From NCBI GenBank assembly GCA_016702305.1, contig JADJEH010000001.1:682001-746000 (forward strand): a stretch of DNA of 64,000 nt, given 5' to 3'. Source of the DNA: a bacterium. Lineage in GTDB: Bacteria > Electryoneota > RPQS01. The notes beneath the pieces were generated by a model. It worked only from the letters and a program-made list of their open reading frames with translations, was not told the origin of the DNA and did not search any database. Made by a program: the position numbers and the translations under genes. Below are positions 41,765-49,918 of the stretch, piece by piece. How positions within the stretch are numbered: position 1 is the stretch's first letter; each line of letters begins with the position of its first letter.

Positions 41765-44651
41765 TTCGGATGATGTGCTGCGCGGCACGATCATCTTCCG
41801 AGGTCAGCTTGAGGGCAGAGCGGCGCATTACCCGGCCGCTACTCCCGAACTTAGTCCTGCGGTGCAGCATGGTCTCGCGCAGGCTGGCATAGAGCGGCTC
41901 TATTCGCATCAAGCGACTGCGGTCAAAGATGTACGCGATGGCAAGAATATTGTTGTCGTGACGCCGACTGCCAGCGGGAAATCGCTAACGTATATCCTTC
42001 CGCTCCTGGATGCTATTGAGCGCGATGAGAAATCGTGCGCTTTGTTGCTCTTTCCACTTAAGGCGCTTGAACAGGATCAGGCACTGAAGCTGCGGCAGTG
42101 GCAGCAAGCACTGGCCGAGCAGTTGTACTTCAGTTTGGCTATCTTTGACGGCGATACGCCGTCCGCGGAGCGGCAGAAGATAAAGAAAAAGCCGCCTAAC
42201 TTGCTGATCAGCAATCCGGATATGCTGCATCAAGGCATGCTGGCTTATCACCAGAGTTGGGAGAAGTTCTTTAAACAACTGCGGTACGTTGTGGTGGACG
42301 AACTGCACGCCTATCGCGGCGTGTTTGGCTCGCACATTCTGCAAGTTTTTCGCCGTTTGCGTCGGTTGCTGCACTACTACGACGCGCGACCACAATTCAT
42401 TTGCCTTTCAGCGACGATTGCCAATCCGGAAGAATTCGCGTCGCAGTTGATCGGCGCTGATGTGTCCGTGATCGCGGATTCGGGCGCCCCCTTGCCGGAA
42501 CGCGAGTTCATGGTTATGAACGCGCCAGAGTCTTCCATGTCGTCGGCGGTAACGAGGTCTTTGATCCATGCGCTTGACCTGGGCTTGAAGACAATCGTTT
42601 TCACCAAGTCCCGGGTAGCCACGGAAATTATCTATCGGTCGCTCGGCGATTCACGGCCCGACCTGGTGCGGAAGGTCAGTTCGTACCGCGCGGGATTTCT
42701 GCCCCAAGAACGGCGTGAAATCGAACAGAAGTTGGCCGCGGGCGAGCTGCATGGTGTGATTAGCACCAGCGCCCTCGAACTGGGAATTGACATCGGCGGA
42801 CTTGATCTTTGTATTCTGGCCGGATATCCCGGCAGCATGATGTCGCTGTGGCAGCGAGCGGGTCGCGTCGGGCGGCGCGGCAGCGCAAGCGGCGTCCTGC
42901 TGATTTCCGGAACGGATCAATTGGATCAGTTCTTTGCACGCAATGTGGAACTGCTGCTCGCGAGACCGATTGAACGGGCTTTAGTGAATCGTGCGAACGA
43001 TCACATTCTACGGCAGCATCTGCCGGCGGCCGCGGCGGAAATGCCGCTGATGCACGGCGATCCGTACATTGACGTCGTTCAGCATGCTGAAACGATTACC
43101 GCGCTCGAGAACGAACGCGCGCTGCTCAGAAGCGCCTCGGGTAAGCAGTGGTTTCCCGGCAAGCCGAGGCCGCACGCACAGGTTGACTTGCGCAGCGTCG
43201 GAGGGACGTTTGACATCGTGGATGTGTCCCGAGGGGACGGCAGCGTGATCGGCACTGTGTCCGGAAACTCGGCGTTCCGCGAATGCCACGACGGCGCCGT
43301 GTATCTCCATCGCGGCGAGCCGTATCGTGTTGAAGAACTTGATTTGAAAAAGAAGGTTGCCCGCGTTCGCCCGTACAGCGGCAACACGTACACGATGATT
43401 CGCACGCAGAAGGAGACCGAAATTCTTGACGTGCGACGCACGCGGACCGTGCAGTCGTTTGCAGCGCGAATGGGGTTGCTTAAGGTGACCGAGCATTTTG
43501 TCGCCTACGAGCGGCGCAGGCTTTACAGTCAGGAATTGTTGTCGGTCGAGCAATTGACCTTGCCGCCGCAGAGTTTTCAGACGGTAGGCTGCTGGATTGA
43601 ACTGCCGCCGACGCTGCAATCGCATTTGGCCGCGGATGAATTGCATTTCATGGGCTCGATACATGCCGTGGAGCATGCGACGATTTCGCTGACGCCGCTA
43701 CTGGCGCTTTGTGATCGTAACGATCTCGGTGGAATCAGTTTTGCCAAGCATCCGCAGTTGCCGCACGGCGCGGTGTTCTTCTATGACGGCTATCCGGGCG
43801 GTGTCGGTATTGCTGATTGCATGTACGATTCCTTTGAGGATCTGCTTGAGCGTACGCGTGAGTTGATCGAACGATGCCCGTGCGAGGAGGGTTGCCCGTC
43901 TTGCGTGCAATCGCCCAAATGCGGCTCCGGTAACCGACCACTGGACAAGCGCGGTGCTGTGCAGGCCCTGACGTACCTGCTGTCTGAACCTGGCGAAGAC
44001 CCTGAGCCGTATGGGATTGAAGCCCTGGCAACCGCGCCTGCCGCAACGCACGAAATAGATTATGTCGCGCGAGCCATTCCCGCGGATTTGCGCGTCCTGG
44101 TGATGGACTTGGAAACGCAGCTTTCGGCCAAGGAAGTCGGCGGATGGAATCAAGCGCGCCAGATGCGCATCGCCGTGGCCGCGGTTTGGGATAGCGTTGA
44201 TGATATCATTGTGCTTTATGAAGAGGCCGACACGGACGCGCTGCTCGAGCATCTTCGGCGCGCCGACGCCATCTGCGGCTTCAACATTCGCCGATTCGAT
44301 TTGGAAGTTCTGCGGGGCTACACATTCGACAATTTACAGTCGTTGCCGGTGCTTGATCTCCTTGAGAATGTGGTTGAGGCACGCGGCGGCCGACTGAAAC
44401 TTGACACGATCGCCAAGGCGACTCTGGGTATTGGAAAGAGCGCCGACGGCCTGCAATCGCTGGAGTGGTTTCGCGAGGGCCGCATGGATCTGGTGCGCGA
44501 CTACTGTCAAAAAGACGTGGAGGTGACTCGCGATATATTAAGATTCGCCTTGCAGCACGGATACGTGCTCTACGAGGATAAAACGGGAGCCCATGTAAAG
44601 CTCCCTCTGACCATAAACATCGAGCCGCGTAAGGCGGCTCAGCAATGCTGA
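41736..44651 (+). CDS. DEAD/DEAH helicase with DUF1998 zinc domain fused to a DEDD exonuclease (MrfA-MrfB-like fusion)
   Basis: A 971-residue protein. The helicase core has TPTASGKS (Walker A, near residue 80), VVVDELHAY (motif II), LSATIANPEE (motif III) and QRAGRVGRRG (motif VI, near 376). The DUF1998/MrfA-type region ends in a four-cysteine cluster CPCEEGCPSCVQSPKCG near residue 718. A separate C-terminal RNase H-like domain (about 785-960) has VLVMDLET (Exo I DxE), CGFNIRRFD (Exo II) and DYCQKDV (Exo III, DEDDy-like). In Bacillus subtilis, MrfA (helicase) and MrfB (exonuclease) are separate and act in mitomycin-lesion repair. Here both parts sit on one chain. GTG 41736 or ATG 41739 may be the start. 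Confidence 0.85.
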   Translation: MMNRLAQAIDSDDVLRGTIIFRGQLEGRAAHYPAATPELSPAVQHGLAQAGIERLYSHQATAVKDVRDGKNIVVVTPTASGKSLTYILPLLDAIERDEKSCALLLFPLKALEQDQALKLRQWQQALAEQLYFSLAIFDGDTPSAERQKIKKKPPNLLISNPDMLHQGMLAYHQSWEKFFKQLRYVVVDELHAYRGVFGSHILQVFRRLRRLLHYYDARPQFICLSATIANPEEFASQLIGADVSVIADSGAPLPEREFMVMNAPESSMSSAVTRSLIHALDLGLKTIVFTKSRVATEIIYRSLGDSRPDLVRKVSSYRAGFLPQERREIEQKLAAGELHGVISTSALELGIDIGGLDLCILAGYPGSMMSLWQRAGRVGRRGSASGVLLISGTDQLDQFFARNVELLLARPIERALVNRANDHILRQHLPAAAAEMPLMHGDPYIDVVQHAETITALENERALLRSASGKQWFPGKPRPHAQVDLRSVGGTFDIVDVSRGDGSVIGTVSGNSAFRECHDGAVYLHRGEPYRVEELDLKKKVARVRPYSGNTYTMIRTQKETEILDVRRTRTVQSFAARMGLLKVTEHFVAYERRRLYSQELLSVEQLTLPPQSFQTVGCWIELPPTLQSHLAADELHFMGSIHAVEHATISLTPLLALCDRNDLGGISFAKHPQLPHGAVFFYDGYPGGVGIADCMYDSFEDLLERTRELIERCPCEEGCPSCVQSPKCGSGNRPLDKRGAVQALTYLLSEPGEDPEPYGIEALATAPAATHEIDYVARAIPADLRVLVMDLETQLSAKEVGGWNQARQMRIAVAAVWDSVDDIIVLYEEADTDALLEHLRRADAICGFNIRRFDLEVLRGYTFDNLQSLPVLDLLENVVEARGGRLKLDTIAKATLGIGKSADGLQSLEWFREGRMDLVRDYCQKDVEVTRDILRFALQHGYVLYEDKTGAHVKLPLTINIEPRKAAQQC

Positions 44652-44655
44652 ACTT

Positions 44656-46167
44656 ATGAAATCTATCCTGATTGCCAATCGCGGTGAAATCGCTGTACGC
44701 GTAGCTCGCACGTGTCGCGAAATGGGCATCAAGACTATCGCAGTGTATTCCGATGTAGATTGCGATAGTTTGCACGTGCGTGAAATGGACGAAGCTTACG
44801 CGCTGGGCGGTTCAACGCCTGGCGAGAGCTATCTTGTCCAAGACAAAATCATTGAGATTGCCAAGCGCAGCGGCGCCGAGGCAATTCATCCCGGCTATGG
44901 TTTTCTGTCCGAGAATGCAGGCTTCGCTGACCGCGTGGCCCGCGAAGGTTTGATCTGGGTCGGTCCGCCCGCATCCGCGATCAATGCCATGGGCTCCAAG
45001 ACTGAGGCGCGCGCCTTGATGATCGCGGCAAACGTCCCGGTCGTTCCGGGCACCAAGGGCGCCGTGGCCTCGGCTGACGAAGCCATCGAGTTCGCCCGCA
45101 AGGCGGGTTTCCCCGTGCTGCTTAAGGCCGCGGCCGGCGGCGGCGGCAAGGGCATGCGCGTCGTACGCAACGAAGCGGATCTGGCGGCGGCGTTGGCCGC
45201 GGCGCAGCGCGAAGCAAAGTCGGCGTTCGGCGACGATGCCGTGTATGTTGAAAAGTACCTCGAAGAACCGAAGCACATTGAAGTACAGATCTTCGCCGAC
45301 AAGCATGGTGACGCCATCTACCTGGGCGAACGTGAATGCTCAATGCAGCGCCGTCATCAGAAGATCATCGAGGAAGCACCGTCAGCGGCCGTTTCGCCCG
45401 AGCTGCGCAAGCGCATTGGCGAAACAGCGGTGATGGCTGCCAAGGCATGCGGTTATGCGAATGCCGGAACGTGCGAATTCCTGTTGGACAAGAGCGGCGA
45501 GTTCTACTTCCTGGAAATGAACACTCGCTTGCAGGTCGAACATCCCGTGACGGAAATGGTGACCGGACTTGACCTTGTGCGGATGCAGATCGAAGTTGCG
45601 CGCGGCGAAAAACTGAAGCTGAAGCAAGCAGACGTGCAGTTGCGCGGTCACGCCATTGAAGTTCGTGTCTACGCGGAAGACGTTATGGCCGGATTCCTGC
45701 CGTCTACGGGGACTTTGGAAGTCTGGCGTCCGGCGACTGGACCCGGGCTGCGGGAAGACACCGGTATGTATGAGGGCGCGGAGATCAGCCGATTCTACGA
45801 TCCGATGATCTCGAAGCTCGTTGCCTACGGCGAGAATCGTGAAGCGGCGATTGACCGGATGTGCCGGGCGTTGCGCGAGTACTATGTCGCCGGCGTGATG
45901 ACGAACGTTGGCTTCTGTCACTTTGTTTTGAAACGCGACGAATTCCGCAGCGGTGAATTTGACACAGGCACAGTCGAACGCATTCTTCTGCCGGCTTACG
46001 GAGAGTACGTGCGGAGCGGTGAAGACATTCCGGAGTGGCTGCCCGCTGCTATTGCGGTGGCCAACAAAATTTACCGCACCAAGCGGGAACAATACACTCC
46101 GAACGGACACCCCGCTTCGGGTTGGAAGACCGGTGGCCGCACCAAATCACTTAAGAATCGCTGGTGA
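44656..46167 (+). CDS. accC: Biotin carboxylase subunit (acetyl-/propionyl-CoA carboxylase)
   Basis: ATP-grasp biotin carboxylase, 503 residues. ILIANRGEIAVRVARTCRE is at the N-terminus, the glycine-rich loop AAAGGGGKGMR near residue 157, EKYLEEPKHIEVQIFAD, and the catalytic EMNTRLQVEHPVTEM near residue 290. It is about 50 residues longer than stand-alone AccC and its C-terminus matches the longer PccA/McC-type enzymes. The biotin carrier gene follows 4 nt later and methylmalonyl-CoA mutase after that, so it may well serve propionyl-CoA carboxylase, or be shared with AccA/AccD. Confidence 0.93.
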   Translation: MKSILIANRGEIAVRVARTCREMGIKTIAVYSDVDCDSLHVREMDEAYALGGSTPGESYLVQDKIIEIAKRSGAEAIHPGYGFLSENAGFADRVAREGLIWVGPPASAINAMGSKTEARALMIAANVPVVPGTKGAVASADEAIEFARKAGFPVLLKAAAGGGGKGMRVVRNEADLAAALAAAQREAKSAFGDDAVYVEKYLEEPKHIEVQIFADKHGDAIYLGERECSMQRRHQKIIEEAPSAAVSPELRKRIGETAVMAAKACGYANAGTCEFLLDKSGEFYFLEMNTRLQVEHPVTEMVTGLDLVRMQIEVARGEKLKLKQADVQLRGHAIEVRVYAEDVMAGFLPSTGTLEVWRPATGPGLREDTGMYEGAEISRFYDPMISKLVAYGENREAAIDRMCRALREYYVAGVMTNVGFCHFVLKRDEFRSGEFDTGTVERILLPAYGEYVRSGEDIPEWLPAAIAVANKIYRTKREQYTPNGHPASGWKTGGRTKSLKNRW

Positions 46168-46171
46168 AAAT

Positions 46172-46669
46172 ATGTTTGACCGCACAACTGTTAAAGTAGG
46201 CGACGCCGAGTTTCTCGTGCAGCGCACCGACGAGGAAATCCTCGTCAATGGAAAAAAAGTCGAGACGCCTGAGATTTCGCTGATCAACCGCTTTGTCACC
46301 GTCAGATTACCGAACCGCGTTGAGCGGTTTTCGGTCAATCGCAACGGTGACGATCTCTGGCTTACGATTCACGGACGCGTATTACCGCTCGTGATTGAAA
46401 CCGAACGCGACCGGTTGCTGAAAGTCGCGTCACAGGCAGCCGAAGGCGAAGGCGGCGCCGCGACAATTCGCGCAGCGATGCCGGGGCTGGTCGTGAAGAT
46501 CATCGCCAAGGTAGGTCAGGTTGTCAAACGCGGCGAACCCGTGTTGATTCTTGAAGCCATGAAGATGGAAAACGAAGTGCGGTCGCCGGCGGACGGTACC
46601 GTGCAGGAAATCCGGGTCAACGAGCGCGACTCTGTCGAAAAAGGCGCTCCGTTGATGCTCGTGGGCTAA
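46172..46669 (+). CDS. Biotin carboxyl carrier protein (PccA C-terminal-like)
   Basis: A 165-residue protein whose C-terminal 75 residues form the biotinyl domain: MPGLVVKI, then the biotinylated lysine in EAMKMENEV (near residue 130) and the final VEKGAPLML strand. The N-terminal part (residues 1-85) is a small beta domain that resembles the BT/linker domain between biotin carboxylase and carrier in propionyl-CoA carboxylase alpha. I chose the ATG at 46172, 4 nt after the biotin carboxylase stop. Together the two genes look like a split PccA. Confidence 0.9.
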   Translation: MFDRTTVKVGDAEFLVQRTDEEILVNGKKVETPEISLINRFVTVRLPNRVERFSVNRNGDDLWLTIHGRVLPLVIETERDRLLKVASQAAEGEGGAATIRAAMPGLVVKIIAKVGQVVKRGEPVLILEAMKMENEVRSPADGTVQEIRVNERDSVEKGAPLMLVG

Positions 46670-46688
46670 GGGATCGGACAATCAAAAT

Positions 46689-48320
46689 ATGGAACAACGA
46701 GAACGATGGCGCAAGGCGTTAGACGCTCTGACGTCTAAACACGCCGAGCGCCGCCCCAAATTTGTAACGGAAAGCGGCTTGGCAGTCGAGCCGTTGTATG
46801 AGCCGGACGTTTCCTTTGATCCGGCTGACCGCCTTGGGTATCCCGGACAGTTTCCGTTCACGCGCGGTGTGCAGCCCAATATGTACCGCGGTAAATTCTG
46901 GACGATGCGGCAGTACGCGGGATTCGGAACGGCAGAGGAATCGAATGCGCGCTATCGCTATTTGCTGAGTCAAGGCACCACCGGGTTATCCGTCGCGTTT
47001 GATTTGCCCACGCAGATCGGCTACGACAGCGACTCCGCCGAGGCGGCTGGCGAAGTGGGACGAGTGGGCGTCGCCGTGAGCAGCATTGAAGATATGCAGG
47101 TGCTGTTTCACGATATCCCGCTTGAGAAAGTCAGCACTTCGATGACTATCAATGCCACCGCTCCCGTGTTGATGGCGCTTTATATTGCTGTCGCCCGTTC
47201 GCGGGGCATTGCCGAGTCTGATCTTGAAGGTACTGTGCAGAATGATATTCTGAAGGAATTCATCGCGCGCGGTACTTACATCTATCCGCCAACACAGTCG
47301 CTGCGGCTGGTGACAGACGTCATTGACTACTGCCGCGTGAATTTGCCGAAGTGGAACACAATCTCTATTTCTGGCTATCACATCCGCGAGGCCGGTTCGA
47401 CAGCCGTACAGGAATTGGCATTCACCTTCTCGAATGCGGCGGCGTATGTGCGCGCGGCGCAGGCGCGAGGGTTGGACATCGATGCCTTCGCGCCGCGACT
47501 GGCTTTCTTCTGGGGTTGCCATAACAACTTCCTCGAAGAAATCGCTAAGTTCCGCGCTTCGCGCCGAATCTGGGCGAAGTTGATGCGGGACCGACTCGGT
47601 GCAAAAAGCGAACGGTCGTGGATGCTGCGTTTTCACACTCAGACTGCCGGTTGCACGCTGACAGCGCAACAACCGGACAATAACGCGGTGCGCGTGACGC
47701 TGCAAGCGTTAGCTGCCGTTCTGGGAGGAACACAAAGCCTGCACACGAATGCCCTTGATGAGGCATTGGGTCTGCCGACGGAACGGACCGCGCAAGTCGC
47801 GTTGCGCACACAACAGATCATTGCCTACGAGTCCGGCGTGGCCGACACGGTAGACCCGCTTGGCGGAAGCTACTATGTTGAAGAACTGACAAACCGTATC
47901 GAAGCCGAAGTGTGGCAAGAGATTGACCACGTCGAGCAATTGGGCGGATCGGTTGCCGCAATTGAAAAGCACTACTTCCAGGATGCGATCGCGCGCGAAG
48001 CGTACCGCTATCAGAAGGAAGTGGAAGATCTGGACCGCGTGATCGTCGGTGTGAACAAATTCCACGTCGCCGAAAAGGGCGAGCCGCCGGTCTTGCATGT
48101 AGATCCGTCGCTTGAAGAAAAACAGCGGGCGAATCTCGCAAAACTGCGCCGCGAGCGCGACGCGACAAAGGTCGCAACCTCGCTTACGCAGCTCCGTGCG
48201 GCGGCGCAGGGTACCGAGAACATGATGCCTGTCCTGATCGCCGCCGTCGAGCACAAGGCAACACTGGGCGAAATCTCCAACTGCCTGCGCGAGGCTTGGG
48301 GAGTCTACACAGACGTATGA
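46689..48320 (+). CDS. Methylmalonyl-CoA mutase, catalytic (TIM-barrel) subunit
   Basis: Isomerises (R)-methylmalonyl-CoA and succinyl-CoA with adenosylcobalamin. The 543-residue protein has YPGQFPFTRGVQPNMYRG near residue 51, WTMRQYAGFGTAEESN, GLSVAFDLPTQIGYDSD and FFWGCHNNFLEEIAKFRA. It ends after the barrel and lacks the C-terminal B12-binding domain with its DxHxxG motif, so it is the large subunit of the two-gene (archaeal or actinobacterial MCM) type. The small B12-binding subunit is not in the window. Its neighbours suggest propionyl-CoA to succinyl-CoA flow, or the reverse. Confidence 0.93.
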   Translation: MEQRERWRKALDALTSKHAERRPKFVTESGLAVEPLYEPDVSFDPADRLGYPGQFPFTRGVQPNMYRGKFWTMRQYAGFGTAEESNARYRYLLSQGTTGLSVAFDLPTQIGYDSDSAEAAGEVGRVGVAVSSIEDMQVLFHDIPLEKVSTSMTINATAPVLMALYIAVARSRGIAESDLEGTVQNDILKEFIARGTYIYPPTQSLRLVTDVIDYCRVNLPKWNTISISGYHIREAGSTAVQELAFTFSNAAAYVRAAQARGLDIDAFAPRLAFFWGCHNNFLEEIAKFRASRRIWAKLMRDRLGAKSERSWMLRFHTQTAGCTLTAQQPDNNAVRVTLQALAAVLGGTQSLHTNALDEALGLPTERTAQVALRTQQIIAYESGVADTVDPLGGSYYVEELTNRIEAEVWQEIDHVEQLGGSVAAIEKHYFQDAIAREAYRYQKEVEDLDRVIVGVNKFHVAEKGEPPVLHVDPSLEEKQRANLAKLRRERDATKVATSLTQLRAAAQGTENMMPVLIAAVEHKATLGEISNCLREAWGVYTDV

Positions 48321-49087
48321 TCGCGTGGGACGAGAAACAGCTGCACTGGCATCTGAGCACGCGCCGTTTCGGTCGGCAGGCTCGCTATTTCGACGTGCTG
48401 GATTCGAGCAACCGTTGGTTGCTTGAACACAGCGGCGAATTCACGCTGACCGGTGCAACTGTCGTCGCGGGACATCAAACAGCCGGGCGAGGAAGGCATG
48501 CTCGCAATTGGTCTGACTTGCCCGGCAGTTCCCTGCTGTGCAGCGTGCTGTTGAAAGTCCCAGGACAACATCCAGCTAAAGGTTTTTTGGCCATGCTGCC
48601 GGCAATTGCATTGGCCCGCGCGATTCTGAAACACGACGGCGGAGCTGAAGTGAGTCTGAAGTGGCCTAATGACGTTTTACTGGCAACGCGAAAGACCGCC
48701 GGTATCCTGGCTGAGTCTGCCGGACCAGATCTAATCGTTGTGGGTATTGGTGTCAATATCCAGGCCGTTCCGGCTGAAGAATTCATCTATCCTGCGACAT
48801 CATTGTCCGAAGGATCGCGGTGGCATCCGACCCGCGAGATTCTGCTCGCGGAATTGCTAAACGAATGGGAGCCGTTGTTCGACATGTTCCTCAACGAGCA
48901 GTTTCCCGAATTGCGCACCGCATGGGAAGCGTTGGGCCCCGTTGAGGGCACGCGCCTGAAGCGCGTTGAGGCGGGCGAGGAGATTGTCGGTGAATATGCG
49001 GGAATCGGCACGCATGGCGAGCTGAGGCTCCGCCTTGCCAATGGTGAGGTTCGTGAGTTGTTTAGCGGTGACGTGTCCTTCGCATGA
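48317..49087 (+). CDS. birA: Biotin--[acetyl-CoA-carboxylase] ligase
   Basis: Attaches biotin to the carrier lysine. The 256-residue protein has the biotin-ligase motifs FDVLDSSNRWLLEH, AGHQTAGRGRHARNW (GRGRxxR-type loop) and LKWPNDVLL near residue 115 and a small C-terminal SH3-like domain. It lacks the N-terminal HTH repressor domain of E. coli BirA, so it should be an enzyme only. I chose the ATG at 48317 that overlaps the mutase stop (ATGA). Its position behind two biotin-related genes makes functional sense. Confidence 0.94.
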   Translation: MIAWDEKQLHWHLSTRRFGRQARYFDVLDSSNRWLLEHSGEFTLTGATVVAGHQTAGRGRHARNWSDLPGSSLLCSVLLKVPGQHPAKGFLAMLPAIALARAILKHDGGAEVSLKWPNDVLLATRKTAGILAESAGPDLIVVGIGVNIQAVPAEEFIYPATSLSEGSRWHPTREILLAELLNEWEPLFDMFLNEQFPELRTAWEALGPVEGTRLKRVEAGEEIVGEYAGIGTHGELRLRLANGEVRELFSGDVSFA

Positions 49088-49848
49088 GCGTTTTTGTCGG
49101 GATTGACGTCGGCAATACGCACACGACCATCGGTTGGTGGAATGGCGCGTGGCAGCATGAATGGCGGCTGACGACGAAGGCGCAACGCACGCGCGACGAG
49201 TGGACGATTGTGCTGGAAGCCACGCTGCGTCGTGCTGGTTATCCATTGCAGGACATCGCGCAAATGGCCGTTTCCTCGGTCGTCCCTGCAGTTACGGCCG
49301 ACTTAAGCTATGCGGCTCGCGAGCTGAAATTACCATGTGATGTGATTTCCGCCGGCCACATTCACAGCGTACACATTGCTTATGATCCGCCGGAGGCTGT
49401 CGGAGCGGACCGGCTTTGCGGTGTGGCGGCAGCGCTGCACAAACTGGGAGCGCCCGTCATCGTGGCCGACCTTGGCACCGCGACCGTGATTGATGTCGTG
49501 GATGCTGCAAGAGTCTATCGCGGCGGGATTATTGCGCCGGGCGTGGCGACGGCGGCGGAGAGTCTGCACCAGGCCACGGCGTTGCTTCCCAAAGTGAACC
49601 TGAATTTCCCGGAGAACGTGATCGGCGGGAACACCGTCGAGGCGATTCAAAGTGGAATTCTGTACGGGGCGATTTCGCTGATAGACGGCCTGGTGGTCCG
49701 GATTCAAACGGAAATCGGCCCGGCGCCCGTTGTGGCCACGGGAGGCTTTGCCGACCTGCTGCGAGGGGCCAGCGAGACGATTACCCACGTGGATCAGCGC
49801 CTCGTTCTGGAAGGGATGAGGCTGTTGGCGATGCGCGAATGGTCGTGA
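49084..49848 (+). CDS. coaX: Type III pantothenate kinase
   Basis: First step of CoA synthesis; ASKHA-fold kinase of 254 residues. FVGIDVGNTHTTIGWW (phosphate-1 motif) opens the protein, followed by SSVVP, GADRLCGVAAALH near residue 101, VADLGTATVIDVV (phosphate-2) and ATGGFADLL near the end. It overlaps birA by 4 nt; the classical birA-coaX pairing of many bacteria. The stop overlaps a GTG at 49845 that begins a signal-peptide-like frame. Confidence 0.95.
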   Translation: MSVFVGIDVGNTHTTIGWWNGAWQHEWRLTTKAQRTRDEWTIVLEATLRRAGYPLQDIAQMAVSSVVPAVTADLSYAARELKLPCDVISAGHIHSVHIAYDPPEAVGADRLCGVAAALHKLGAPVIVADLGTATVIDVVDAARVYRGGIIAPGVATAAESLHQATALLPKVNLNFPENVIGGNTVEAIQSGILYGAISLIDGLVVRIQTEIGPAPVVATGGFADLLRGASETITHVDQRLVLEGMRLLAMREWS

Positions 49849-49915
49849 CACGCCTTCTCCTTCTCGTTTTGCTTGCCGGAGCAGCCGCTGGGGCGGAGAT
49901 ACGGCTGATTTACCC
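49845..49915 (+). other. Out-of-frame signal peptide of the following amidase gene (apparent frameshift)
   Basis: A GTG overlapping the coaX stop opens a frame reading MTRLLLLVLLAGAAAGAEIR, a classical signal peptide with cleavage site, followed by LIYP. At the C run 49913-49916 the coding sense passes to another frame (RLATPDGKFTYDRR). One extra C in the run would join both. The original frame closes about 40 codons later. Confidence 0.7.
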
Positions 49916-49918
49916 CGT

